This document shows, piece by piece, positions 46,056 to 55,358 of a DNA stretch of 64,000 nt (the stretch's first letter is position 1; each line of letters begins with the position of its first letter). The notes under the pieces were generated by a model. That model did no database searches. It was not told the origin of the DNA and saw only the letters and a list, made by a program, of their open reading frames with translations. The translations under genes were made by a program, and so were the position numbers. The DNA is from Marinicella rhabdoformis (GTDB lineage Bacteria > Pseudomonadota > Gammaproteobacteria > Xanthomonadales > Marinicellaceae), in NCBI RefSeq assembly GCF_009671245.1, contig NZ_VTFS01000001.1, positions 124,372 to 188,371 of the forward strand. The letters are read 5' to 3'.

Positions 46056-47057
46056 ATGAATCGCCAACAACAAATGCAACAATGGCTCAGTGAACAACTG
46101 ACCACAATCAACCCATCTGCCGGTGCAGGTTTTAAAGTTGAATCAGCATCAGAAGATGCCAGCTTTCGTTCATATCACCGTGTGACCCAAGGCAATAAAA
46201 CCTGGGTATTGATGGATGCACCACCCAGTCATGAAGACTGCGCACCGTTCATTGAAATTCAAAAGCTGCTGTTTGAAAATGAGGTGTGCGTTCCTGAAAT
46301 CATTGCCCAGGACTTGTCTTTGGGTTTTTTGTTGCTCAGTGATTTAGGGAGCACCCTGTTGTTAGGTGAGTTAAATGACAATAATGCTGATGACTTATAT
46401 GGAAAAGCCTGTGACCAGATTCACCTCATGCAAAGCATCACATCCAATGCCTCAAACTTACCTGCATATGACGAGGCTTTATTAACCACTGAAATGAATT
46501 TGTTCAATGAGTGGTTTATCGATCGTCATCTGGGAGTGACTTTAACTGACAACGAGCAAGCCACAGTCAGCGCAGTCCAACAGTTACTGATTGATAATGC
46601 ATTGAGCCAACCACAAACTTTTGTCCACCGTGACTTTCACAGTCGCAACCTGATGCCTCAGGTGAGTGGTCAAATGGCGGTGATTGATTTCCAAGATGCT
46701 GTTTATGGGCCCTTAACCTATGATTTGGTATCACTTTACAAAGATTGTTATATTGCTTGGCCTGAAGATCAAGTTTATCAATGGGTAGACTCATTCAGGC
46801 ATGAATACAATCAGAAACACCAAAGTAACCACGATCAAGCGACTTTTCTTAAGTGGTTTGACTTGATGGGCGCACAAAGACACATGAAAGCGATTGGCAT
46901 TTTTTGCCGACTGAACTACAGAGATGGAAAAAAACATTATTTATATGATATTCCACGCACCATGAAACACCTACAAATAACTTGTTTGGCTTACCCTGAA
47001 TTGGCTGACTTCAATCGTTTACTTGATAAAATTCAACCTCGATTTCAAATCGCATGA
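46056..47057 (+). CDS. amgK: N-acetylmuramate/N-acetylglucosamine kinase
   Basis: Phosphorylates recycled MurNAc or GlcNAc at C1 in the Pseudomonas-type cell-wall recycling route. It has 333 residues of the aminoglycoside-phosphotransferase fold: VLMDAPPSHEDC, a Brenner motif FVHRDFHSRNLM and metal loop VIDFQDAVYGP. It overlaps murU by 4 bases, matching the known amgK-murU operon. Confidence 0.92.
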   Translation: MNRQQQMQQWLSEQLTTINPSAGAGFKVESASEDASFRSYHRVTQGNKTWVLMDAPPSHEDCAPFIEIQKLLFENEVCVPEIIAQDLSLGFLLLSDLGSTLLLGELNDNNADDLYGKACDQIHLMQSITSNASNLPAYDEALLTTEMNLFNEWFIDRHLGVTLTDNEQATVSAVQQLLIDNALSQPQTFVHRDFHSRNLMPQVSGQMAVIDFQDAVYGPLTYDLVSLYKDCYIAWPEDQVYQWVDSFRHEYNQKHQSNHDQATFLKWFDLMGAQRHMKAIGIFCRLNYRDGKKHYLYDIPRTMKHLQITCLAYPELADFNRLLDKIQPRFQIA

Positions 47058-47725
47058 AAGCATTCATACTGGCCGCTGGAAAAGGCGAAAGGCTGAGGCC
47101 ACTGACACTCAAGACGCCTAAACCTTTAGTCAAAGTTAAAGATAAACCGCTGTTACAATGGCATTTAGAAGCTTTGAGGGCTGCTGGCATTTCAGACATC
47201 GTAATTAATGTATCTTGGCTTAGAAATCAAATTATTGATTTTGTTGCTCAAGATCAATTTGCTGACCTGAGCATCTCAATATCTGATGAAGAAGATGAGC
47301 CATTGGAAACGGGTGGCGGTATGTTAAAGGCGCTGCCTTTATTAGGTGAAATGCCTTTTCTGGTGGTCAATGCCGATGTGTTCACTGACTTTAATTACAA
47401 ATACTTGCCACAACTCAATGCAGAGGACTTAGCACACCTTGTTTTAGTCAATAATCCTGACCACAATCCAAAAGGTGACTTTTCTATCCGGAACGGCAGA
47501 CTTTCAGAACAACAAGCACAAAAACTCACTTACAGTGGTATAGGCCTATATTCACCCAAACTTTTTGAGTTGGCCGATTTAGATGGTAAATTCTCAGTGG
47601 TTCCTTTGATCAAACAAGCCATAAAACTCAACAAGGCATCAGCCAAACAACACACAGGTATCTGGAATGATATAGGCAGCCCCGAACGCCTCGCTGTTTT
47701 GAACGGTTCAACACTGAATAAATAA
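47054..47725 (+). CDS. murU: N-acetylmuramate alpha-1-phosphate uridylyltransferase
   Basis: Makes UDP-MurNAc from MurNAc-1-phosphate, bypassing MurA/MurB so that recycling resists fosfomycin. It has 223 residues, with the loop AAGKGERLRPLTLKTPKPLV, DIVINVSWLRNQI and VVNADVFTDF. Together with amgK it forms the recycling pair. Confidence 0.92.
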   Translation: MKAFILAAGKGERLRPLTLKTPKPLVKVKDKPLLQWHLEALRAAGISDIVINVSWLRNQIIDFVAQDQFADLSISISDEEDEPLETGGGMLKALPLLGEMPFLVVNADVFTDFNYKYLPQLNAEDLAHLVLVNNPDHNPKGDFSIRNGRLSEQQAQKLTYSGIGLYSPKLFELADLDGKFSVVPLIKQAIKLNKASAKQHTGIWNDIGSPERLAVLNGSTLNK

Positions 47726-47786
47726 AACTCAGATTCAAACACATTTGATATAAACTGATATGCCCTATTATGCTTGAGGATTTGTT

Positions 47787-48170
47787 GTGGAATATGTAGC
47801 GATTGTTTTGGTTTTGGTTTTATTGCAGTACACGTTTTTTTCTATCATGGTCGGTAAAGCCCGTGGCACCTATGATGTCAATGCACCTGCTGTTACCGGT
47901 CATGAAATATTTGAACGTTATTACCGAGTACAACAAAATACACTGGAGTTATTGGTTGTCTTTATTCCGGGCATGTTTTTATTCGCCTCATACGTACACG
48001 CTTTGACCGCTGCTGGCTTGGGTGTCGTTTTCTTCATTGGCCGCATGTTGTATTACAAAGCCTATGTCAATGACCCAAAATCCAGAGGCATTGGTTTCAC
48101 TTTGACCTTCCTTTCAGCGCATGTCCTCATCATTGGTGGCATGATCGGCGCAGTCATTAAACTACTGTAA
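47787..48170 (+). CDS. MAPEG family membrane protein
   Basis: A 127-residue inner-membrane protein with four helices, starting at GTG 47787 after TGAGGA. The family pattern is seen in VGKARGTYDVNAPAVTGHEIFERYYRVQQNTLELL, which carries the RVxxNxxE-like motif, and RMLYYKAYVNDPKSRG. MAPEG proteins include glutathione-dependent enzymes, but no exact activity is assigned. Confidence 0.88.
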   Translation: MEYVAIVLVLVLLQYTFFSIMVGKARGTYDVNAPAVTGHEIFERYYRVQQNTLELLVVFIPGMFLFASYVHALTAAGLGVVFFIGRMLYYKAYVNDPKSRGIGFTLTFLSAHVLIIGGMIGAVIKLL

Positions 48171-48179
48171 CATCACATC

Positions 48180-48220
48180 AAAAAACCACAGGTTTCAGCG
48201 ATTAGAATCTGAAACCTGTG
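48180..48220 (-). terminator. Terminator between convergent genes
   Basis: CACAGGTTTCAG and CTGAAACCTGTG form a 12-bp perfect stem with a 10-base loop. In the minus direction it is followed by GGTTTTTT, so it mainly serves the lipoprotein gene; it may also slow transcription from the MAPEG side. Confidence 0.85.
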
Positions 48221-48234
48221 AATTTATTATTCAA

Positions 48235-49005
48235 TTACTTTTTGAACAGATTAAAAACCAATTTGGCATTTTCAATATCAGCTTCTTCTGTGTCACCAAT
48301 CATCGGCGCAATACTGACATTTACGTCACCACTCAACACATTCAAACCACCAAATCCCACTTTTGACCAATAGGCTGCATCACCCACACCGTCAACAACC
48401 TGATTCTCGTTGTTTTTCTTCATCATTTTTTCAACCATGTCATTTGCCATATCTCCAGCGACCGCCTTTTGATCTGCTGTTAAACGCTTTTCTGCCGCTG
48501 CCTTGGCTGCATCAATTTGGGCCTGCAACTGCTCTGGACTGAGTTTTCGAGGTACATAGTTTGAAGCTTTGCGTCTTGCTTCAGACAATGAAATACTTAA
48601 TTCACTGCTTGGGACCTTCTGCCTCATAGATAATTTGCCCTTGCCTCCATTTTGTGCTGAAACCATCATGTTATCTAACATCAGCTTTTCTCTGGCTTCA
48701 CTGTCAGCCCTGTCCCACATGAACTTACATGTGAAATTGCTGCCATAAGAATACTGCTCTGATTTAATTTCAGTAGTGATATTGAATGTTGATTTCAAAT
48801 CCTCAACATCAATCACAGCACATATTTTTTCATCTGACATATAGTTATTTAACGTTGAACCAGAAACTGCCACTGGCTCAGTTTTTTTGGCAGACTGCTG
48901 GCCATTACCCAAAGCCTCACCTGACGGGCTGCTTGATTGATCTGAACCACAAGCGACTAAACCCAAAAACAAACATGGCGTCATTGTTATTACTTTAAAC
49001 TTCAT
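48235..49005 (-). CDS. Lipoprotein of unknown function
   Basis: With ATG 49005, preceded by AGGGGAGA, it has 256 residues and a lipobox GLVACG. The mature part has a Cys in KFKVITMTPC... and single Cys at EKICAVIDVED and SNFTCKFMWDR, likely one disulfide. A long helix with many Ala, Gln and Lys (LQAQIDAAKAAAEKRLTA) is followed by a short strand-rich end. No family recognised. Confidence 0.7.
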   Translation of the reverse strand: MKFKVITMTPCLFLGLVACGSDQSSSPSGEALGNGQQSAKKTEPVAVSGSTLNNYMSDEKICAVIDVEDLKSTFNITTEIKSEQYSYGSNFTCKFMWDRADSEAREKLMLDNMMVSAQNGGKGKLSMRQKVPSSELSISLSEARRKASNYVPRKLSPEQLQAQIDAAKAAAEKRLTADQKAVAGDMANDMVEKMMKKNNENQVVDGVGDAAYWSKVGFGGLNVLSGDVNVSIAPMIGDTEEADIENAKLVFNLFKK

Positions 49006-49254
49006 ACATCTCCCCTGAAAAAAAGCAGATAATGATATCAAAACAATCACATGGATTTAAAGTATTTTGAATGAGTTTTATAAATTCAAACCATGCATTT
49101 ATGTTTTTTTACAAACAACATCATAACTGCACACCTAAGAATCTTGGTAAAAACATCCACCAATTTATTGACATTAAAAACCACTAAAAAAGTGCACCTT
49201 TACAACAATCTGTATTTTCATTATCATGATACCAACTCATAAAAAGCTCAAAAT

Positions 49255-50460
49255 GTGAACAAAAGAAACCTTAAAGTGTTACTTGCATTTGTCTTGCTGA
49301 TCTTCACCAGCTTTTGGCTGAAACAAAATGAAGAAAAAACACTCACCAAACAAGTAAACACACCCAATACAGTCACTCAAAAACCTGCGTTTGATCTTGA
49401 GAAATTTGAGAAAGAAGCGAAAGAAAAACAAAGCCAGAACGATACAAGGTTTCGGGACAATTGGTTTAAACAGTTGGCTGGTAAAATCCCTAAACCTTTA
49501 AACAAGACCCCCACTTTCTTACAAGCGTACAGGGATTACAGGTATTTCAATCGTTGTGAACAAATCATCGCTGCCATTGACGCTGGCTCACCTGCTTATG
49601 CATTCGCCATTCCCGGTTTTCAAGCCAATAAATTTGATGTGTTGAGTGACTTACAGAAACTTAATTTTGAAAAGCGTGTGGGTAAATGCCAACATTTGGC
49701 CCATGCCTTCATAGACCTACCCTATTCGACACAAATCTCCATCAGATTACAACAACGCTACCAAAGCATACAGCCCAAAACCGATGAAGAAAAAGCGCTG
49801 GAGTCGATACTAAAGCAAATCACTGAGTTTAAACACACCTCAGGACTTTTAAACAATTTAAAAAGGGGTGAACGCATTGATCACAATCTATTTTTTGACC
49901 TCAACAATCAACGAAATGCGCTGCGCAAAGAATACCCACAAAGAACATTACTTTTTGGCGGGTACAGCGAAGCCGACCAAGATTTGGTGGCAAAACTCGA
50001 TGCGCAAATGGCAGACCTAGATAAACAAATAGCTGCCAACACGTACTATGATCATGAGCAAATTAATCACCAACAATCAAATAAAGACACAATAGCTCAA
50101 CAGTTGATTCAAAACTACTATAAAACGCCATATCCAGATACATTGTTAGCCATGTATGATTTATTCAACAACGATTCGCACAAAGTAGCATTCAATGCTT
50201 ATGAAAAACAATATGGAAAAACAATATTACCTGAAGAATATGGCATGTGGTTAGAGCAAGCCGTCACTAATTTTAGGGCTTGCGAACTCGGATACCCATG
50301 TGGCCCAGAATCAGAATTAACTGAAACTTTGTGCTTAGAATTTATGAACCCAGATGCCACAAAAGCTTGCGACCAAGCAGTGACTACCCACTATATCGAT
50401 AACTTACTGTCTGAAAATCAACTGCTGGATGTAGAAACTTTACTTAAGGAATGGTTCTGA
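49255..50460 (+). CDS. Membrane-anchored protein of unknown function, member A of a gene pair
   Basis: A 401-residue protein from GTG 49255 (VNKRNLKVLLAFVLLIFTSF), with one N-terminal anchor and a mostly helical periplasmic part. It has CEQIIAAIDAGSPAYAF and, near the end, a Cys cluster C-x5-C-x10-C (CELGYPC...C) followed by ACDQAVTTHYI. The same spacing is seen in the next gene, so the two are probably paralogues. The stop overlaps the next start (TGATG). No function is assigned. Confidence 0.7.
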   Translation: MNKRNLKVLLAFVLLIFTSFWLKQNEEKTLTKQVNTPNTVTQKPAFDLEKFEKEAKEKQSQNDTRFRDNWFKQLAGKIPKPLNKTPTFLQAYRDYRYFNRCEQIIAAIDAGSPAYAFAIPGFQANKFDVLSDLQKLNFEKRVGKCQHLAHAFIDLPYSTQISIRLQQRYQSIQPKTDEEKALESILKQITEFKHTSGLLNNLKRGERIDHNLFFDLNNQRNALRKEYPQRTLLFGGYSEADQDLVAKLDAQMADLDKQIAANTYYDHEQINHQQSNKDTIAQQLIQNYYKTPYPDTLLAMYDLFNNDSHKVAFNAYEKQYGKTILPEEYGMWLEQAVTNFRACELGYPCGPESELTETLCLEFMNPDATKACDQAVTTHYIDNLLSENQLLDVETLLKEWF

Positions 50461-51332
50461 TGAAAAAAGTAATCATCATCAGCGTGGTATTATTTTCAAT
50501 CTTTTTATTCCTCTCGTTTTGGTCAGTCACTGATTCAATCGAGGAAAATTCAATTGATGAATCTAAAAGCACCAAAAGCACAAAACAACTTCCCAATAAA
50601 AAAACGTCAACCCTAATAACTGATAAAACCAAAACTATTGGATCTCAAACATCAAATCAATCATCCGAAGACCTGCCTCGCAACCAATTTTTTCACCAAG
50701 ACCCATTAGTCGATATGATTATGGGCATCAACCATTTCAGCTTGTGCATCATTCAAAACAATGACAAGACGTCACAGTTATCATCTTTGAATGCAAAACA
50801 GAAACAGTTTCTACAACCTTATCAGGATCGGTGCGAGACTGAAATCAAACAAGTCAAGAATTACCAAGTTGATAACATGGTGACTCGAATGAGCGACAGC
50901 ATGAGCAAATACGGCAAAGACCACATCTATTTACAAATGATGAACAGCCGCAGTCAACTGAGTGATATGCTGGCTGACCAAGCCTTAGAGACCATAAGAA
51001 ACATGAATGGCAATGAATTGATCATGGCCACATCTTTACTAAAGCCCTATTTTAAACAGCACATTCTCCCCATGATTCACGACACATTGGGTGGTAATAA
51101 TGAGCAAGTTTCCCTCATGGCAATGAACCAAGCAATGACCTTGATTGCATGTCAATCAAGTGCCGATTGTTCAGCAACCAGCGGCTTGATGTTGGCGCGT
51201 TGTGTGGACCACGAAACGGCCTGTGGACTCAACTATTTTGAATACATTGAAAGCCACTATATGCCAGGATTTCGAAATGAAGTGATTTTGGCAGCCAACC
51301 TTTTACAAAGCCACTTTGGATTTGAACTTTAA
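50460..51332 (+). CDS. Membrane-anchored protein of unknown function, member B of a gene pair
   Basis: A 290-residue protein from ATG 50460, with AAGGA nine bases upstream; an ATG at 50451 is in frame. N-terminal anchor (MKKVIIISVVLFSIFLFLSF), Ser/Thr/Lys-rich linker, then a helical domain. The C-terminal part has CQSSADC...C (C-x5-C-x10-C) and ACGLNYFEYIESHYMPG, like its neighbour. Coupled translation with the upstream gene and shared Cys pattern suggest a two-protein system of unknown role. Confidence 0.7.
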   Translation: MKKVIIISVVLFSIFLFLSFWSVTDSIEENSIDESKSTKSTKQLPNKKTSTLITDKTKTIGSQTSNQSSEDLPRNQFFHQDPLVDMIMGINHFSLCIIQNNDKTSQLSSLNAKQKQFLQPYQDRCETEIKQVKNYQVDNMVTRMSDSMSKYGKDHIYLQMMNSRSQLSDMLADQALETIRNMNGNELIMATSLLKPYFKQHILPMIHDTLGGNNEQVSLMAMNQAMTLIACQSSADCSATSGLMLARCVDHETACGLNYFEYIESHYMPGFRNEVILAANLLQSHFGFEL

Positions 51333-51477
51333 CAACAAATACAATGGTTCTCACCTTTATCTTTTCGTATTTCCTAAGGCAGGCAATTGTAAATTTTGAG
51401 CAATTTATCCACGCGTGATACAATCGCTGCCTAAATAAAAAAACATATAAATAACAAATTAAAAAAACAGGGAATTT

Positions 51478-53130
51478 ATGAGTCACAAACACCTTTTGAT
51501 CACATTTTTATTGTTTCTGTCTGGAGTGGCTTTTGGCGCTGAGGAAGAAGCCAAAACAGTCAGTCAGTATGCAGGAACCTGGCTGTCTATTGTGCCTCCA
51601 CTTTTGGCCATTGCGATTGCATTGTTATTCCGTAATGTGCTTCCTGCCTTGTTTATCGGATTGGCTGTCGGTGTTTGGATCATTGCTGACTTAGGCTTAC
51701 AAGCCTTTTTCTTAGCACCTGTTCAAGCTTTTGAAACTTATGTCGTGAATGCTTTGGCAGACAAAGACCACGCTTCTGTGATTTTGTTTTCTTTGATGAT
51801 TGGCGGCATGGTCGGCATCACATCGCGCAATGGCGGTATGGTCGGCATTGTCAACATCATCATCAAATGGGCCAACACCACCAAGCGTGCCAGTTTGGCC
51901 ACCATTGGCATGGGCATGAGCATCTTCTTTGATGATTACGCCAATACCCTGGTCGTAGGTAACACCATGCGTCCGGTGACTGATAAGATGAAGGTATCAC
52001 GAGAGAAACTGGCTTATTTGGTCGATTCAACAGCAGCACCCATAGCTTGTATTGCCTTAATCACCACATGGGTGGGGTTTGAAGTGGGCTTGATTGACGA
52101 TGCATTGAAAGGTGTCGGCTATGAAGGCATGAGCGCCTATGCGGTGTTTTTACAAACCATTCCATTCAGTTTTTACCCTATTTTGGCTTTGTTACTGACC
52201 ATTTACATTGCCAGCACCGGTTTGGATTTTGGCCCCATGTATCACGCTGAAGTCCGTGCCAGAAATGCCTCTGTCAGCTCTTTGGATAAAGAATCACATG
52301 CAGAGGAAGAAATTCAACCTGTAGAGGACAAACCACACCGTGCCATTAATGCGGTTTTACCCATAGTATTTTTAATTGGTTCTGTGATGGTCGGCTTATA
52401 TGTCACCGGTCACGATCCATCAGTCGAAAACCAAAGCATCAAAGACATCGTTGGCAATTCAAACTCATACCAAGCTTTGCTTTGGGGGTCTATGGCTGCA
52501 GTAATCGTTGCTGCATTTTTAAGCATCAGTCAAGGCATTTTAACATTACAACAAACCGTTAATGCTTGGTACAAAGGTCTGAAATCTATGATGTTGGCCA
52601 TGACCATTTTGTTGTTGGCTTGGTCACTTTCTGCAGTCACGGAAACATTACAAACCAGTGCTTTTTTGACTTCTTTGATTGAGGACTCATTGGCAGTTCA
52701 ATGGTTGCCAGTGATTATCTTTTTATTGTCTGCATTGACTGCTTTTGCCACTGGCTCAAGCTGGGGTGCCATGGGCATATTGATACCTTTGGTGATTCCC
52801 ATTGTTTGGAGTTTGATGGCTACACAAGGTTTTACTGATCCTGAGCACCATTATTTATTGTATGTCACCATTGCCAGCATTCTCGCCGGTGCGGTATGGG
52901 GCGATCATTGTTCACCCATATCAGACACCACCATTTTGTCCTCTATGGCCTCAGGCTGTGACCACATTGAACACGTAAGGACACAAATCCCTTATGCTTT
53001 CTTTGCCGGTGGATTCGCCATCATATTAGGTATCATTCCTGCCAGTTTTGGATTTTCGCCTTGGTTGTCATTGGGTGTTTCAGCGGTGGGCATGTTCTTT
53101 GGATTGAAATTAATGGGCAAAAAAGCATGA
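51478..53130 (+). CDS. Na+/H+ antiporter, NhaC family (long form)
   Basis: A 550-residue membrane transporter with a hydrophobic N-terminus (LLITFLLFLSGVAFGAEE) and about 12 further segments. Family motifs are FATGSSWGAMGILIPLVIP and GDHCSPISDTTILSSM, with VDSTAAPIAC. It resembles the protein at 8401-9768 in these motifs but is longer. Na+ or other ion exchange is inferred. It overlaps the NUDIX gene by 4 bases. Confidence 0.85.
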   Translation: MSHKHLLITFLLFLSGVAFGAEEEAKTVSQYAGTWLSIVPPLLAIAIALLFRNVLPALFIGLAVGVWIIADLGLQAFFLAPVQAFETYVVNALADKDHASVILFSLMIGGMVGITSRNGGMVGIVNIIIKWANTTKRASLATIGMGMSIFFDDYANTLVVGNTMRPVTDKMKVSREKLAYLVDSTAAPIACIALITTWVGFEVGLIDDALKGVGYEGMSAYAVFLQTIPFSFYPILALLLTIYIASTGLDFGPMYHAEVRARNASVSSLDKESHAEEEIQPVEDKPHRAINAVLPIVFLIGSVMVGLYVTGHDPSVENQSIKDIVGNSNSYQALLWGSMAAVIVAAFLSISQGILTLQQTVNAWYKGLKSMMLAMTILLLAWSLSAVTETLQTSAFLTSLIEDSLAVQWLPVIIFLLSALTAFATGSSWGAMGILIPLVIPIVWSLMATQGFTDPEHHYLLYVTIASILAGAVWGDHCSPISDTTILSSMASGCDHIEHVRTQIPYAFFAGGFAIILGIIPASFGFSPWLSLGVSAVGMFFGLKLMGKKA

Positions 53131-53609
53131 CCCCTCCCTCCACACCTGCCTCAAGTGACGTCAGGGATTGGTTGCCACGTGTGACTGTAGCAACCATTGT
53201 TGAAGATAACGGTAAGTTTTTAATGGTTGAAGAAGACATTTATGGTGTCAAAACATTGAACCAACCAGCAGGTCACTTAGAGCCTAACGAATCATTAGCT
53301 GAAGCGGCTGTACGCGAAACTTTAGAAGAAACAGGTTGGCACATCAAGGTAGACCACCTGATTGAATTTTCACAATGGACCAGCGAGAACAGTAAAAACC
53401 ACTACCTGCGCTCTTGCTTTGCCGGTACGGCCATAGAATTCGACCCTGAACAGGAACTCGATGACGGCATCATCAGGGCCATTTGGATGACCCGAGATGA
53501 AGTGGCATTAGAAGCCCATAGACTGCGTTCACCCCTTGTTTTGCACCACATTGACCTCCATATCAAAGGCAAATCAACCGACTTAGATGTGTTCAGCTTT
53601 TACGACTGA
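53127..53609 (+). CDS. nudJ: NUDIX hydrolase, NudJ-like phosphatase
   Basis: A 160-residue protein from ATG 53127 (MTPPSTPASS); the open frame upstream overlaps the antiporter and is not used. The Nudix box GHLEPNESLAEAAVRETLEETGW fits GX5EX7REUXEEXGU. NudJ in E. coli removes phosphate from nucleotides and thiamin precursor pyrophosphates. The order nudJ-mnmA-hflD is as in other gammaproteobacteria, which supports the assignment. Confidence 0.87.
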   Translation: MTPPSTPASSDVRDWLPRVTVATIVEDNGKFLMVEEDIYGVKTLNQPAGHLEPNESLAEAAVRETLEETGWHIKVDHLIEFSQWTSENSKNHYLRSCFAGTAIEFDPEQELDDGIIRAIWMTRDEVALEAHRLRSPLVLHHIDLHIKGKSTDLDVFSFYD

Positions 53610-53628
53610 TACACAAAATTAAAATACC

Positions 53629-54744
53629 ATGAAACAAAAAGTCATCATAGGCATGTCAGGCGGCGTAGACTCTTCAGTCAGCGCGGCACTTTTACAACAA
53701 CAAGGTCACGACGTGGCCGGCATGTTCATGAAAAACTGGGAAGAAGATGACACCACTGAAGTGTGTACCGCTGATGAGGATGTCAAAGACGCGCAATCTG
53801 TCGCTGATAGACTGGGCTTAAAGCTTCATCGCCGCAATTTTTCCAGCGAATACTGGGATTATGTATTTGAAGAATTCCTCAGTGAATACAATAAAGGGCG
53901 AACACCCAACCCTGACATATTGTGTAACCGTGAAATTAAATTCAAAACTTTCCTCGACCACTGTGACGACTTGGGCTATGAAATGATGGCCACTGGTCAT
54001 TACGTGCGCAAAGACGAAAAAGACGGCGAATTTTTCTTACTCAAAGGCTTGGACAACAACAAAGACCAAAGCTATTTCCTGTACGCCATCAACCAATACC
54101 AACTGTCTCGTTCACTGTTTCCAGTGGGTGAATTAGACAAGCCTGAAGTCAGACAAATTGCTGAATCTTTGAAGCTTTCCACTTTTGATAAAAAAGATTC
54201 AACTGGCATTTGTTTTATTGGTGAAAAACGCTTTCAAGATTTCTTATCACAATACCTCAAGCCAAACCCTGGAAAAATCGTTACACCCGATGGCCAAGTG
54301 ATTGGCAAACATTCTGGTTTGATGTATTACACCATTGGACAAAGGCAAGGTCTTGGTATCGGTGGTGTAAAAAATGCCTTATCCGAACCTTGGTTTGTGA
54401 TTGCCAAAGACCACAAGAAAAACCAATTGATTGCGGGCCAAAGCACACACAACCATTTGATCATGGATGATGAATTGGTCGCATCACAAGTGACTTGGAT
54501 TTCTGGTAAAGCACCGAAGCTGCCATTCACTTGCCAAGCCAAAATCAGGTACCGTCAGCCTGACCAGGAGTGCACCATAACAGCCATCAATGAAAATGGT
54601 GAAATCAGAGTGGTATTCGACCAAAATCAACGTGCCATCACACCTGGCCAATCGATTGTGTTTTATGACGGTGAAATCTGCCTAGGTGGCGCCATCATTG
54701 AACACTCTAATCGACTCACATCAACTTGCGAACTGAAGAATTAA
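53629..54744 (+). CDS. mnmA: tRNA 2-thiouridine(34) synthase
   Basis: Thiolates U34 of Lys, Glu and Gln tRNAs. It has 371 residues: N-type ATP-pyrophosphatase loop [16 protein letters not shown], the active Cys at [10 protein letters not shown] with [13 protein letters not shown] carrying the second Cys, and a C-terminal beta domain from about 300. It lies 19 bp after nudJ. Confidence 0.96.
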   Translation: MKQKVIIGMSGGVDSSVSAALLQQQGHDVAGMFMKNWEEDDTTEVCTADEDVKDAQSVADRLGLKLHRRNFSSEYWDYVFEEFLSEYNKGRTPNPDILCNREIKFKTFLDHCDDLGYEMMATGHYVRKDEKDGEFFLLKGLDNNKDQSYFLYAINQYQLSRSLFPVGELDKPEVRQIAESLKLSTFDKKDSTGICFIGEKRFQDFLSQYLKPNPGKIVTPDGQVIGKHSGLMYYTIGQRQGLGIGGVKNALSEPWFVIAKDHKKNQLIAGQSTHNHLIMDDELVASQVTWISGKAPKLPFTCQAKIRYRQPDQECTITAINENGEIRVVFDQNQRAITPGQSIVFYDGEICLGGAIIEHSNRLTSTCELKN

Positions 54745-54748
54745 CACC

Positions 54749-55357
54749 ATGAGAGACCAAACCATAGCACTGGCTGCCGTATATCAAGCATCATCTTTAG
54801 CCCACGAACTGGCCAACTCTGGCACCATTCGCGATCCAAAAGGCTGGGAAACCAGCTTGAACAGCTTGTATAAAATTGATGCCGCCAGTACAGAAGATGT
54901 ATTCAATAATGACATGAGTGGCTTGGCCATGGGCTTGAATGCCTTGATCAAATCATTTAATAAAGATGCCCATTACATCAACATCATTAAATACACCATC
55001 ACCCTACTCAGTCTACAAGGCAAGTTAACCAGCCGTGATGAAATGATTAACCAAATCAGTCAGGGACTGAGTAATTCTAAAGTGCTACAAACTGCAGACG
55101 AACCCTTCAATGACGCAGTTGTTACCAAGCTCGCTAACATCTATTCGCAAACCATCAGCCAAATGCAACCACGTGTGATTGTGGCAGGCCAACCATTTCA
55201 CCTTAAAAACCCGGCTACCACAGAAAAAATACGCGCTGTATTATTGGCCGGCATCCGTGCCGCCATGCTGTGGCGACAGGTCGGCGGTACACAATTGCAA
55301 CTGTTATTCAAACGCAATGCCTATATTGAAGAAGCCAAATCATTATTGAGGGTCTGA
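54749..55357 (+). CDS. hflD: High-frequency lysogenization protein HflD homologue
   Basis: A 202-residue all-helical protein. Helices such as QTIALAAVYQASSLAHELAN, ETSLNSLYKIDAAS and GIRAAMLWRQVGGTQLQLLF match HflD/YcfC. In E. coli it binds the lambda CII protein; its host function is unclear. It is 4 bp after mnmA and one base before the next gene. Confidence 0.87.
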   Translation: MRDQTIALAAVYQASSLAHELANSGTIRDPKGWETSLNSLYKIDAASTEDVFNNDMSGLAMGLNALIKSFNKDAHYINIIKYTITLLSLQGKLTSRDEMINQISQGLSNSKVLQTADEPFNDAVVTKLANIYSQTISQMQPRVIVAGQPFHLKNPATTEKIRAVLLAGIRAAMLWRQVGGTQLQLLFKRNAYIEEAKSLLRV

Positions 55358-55358
55358 T

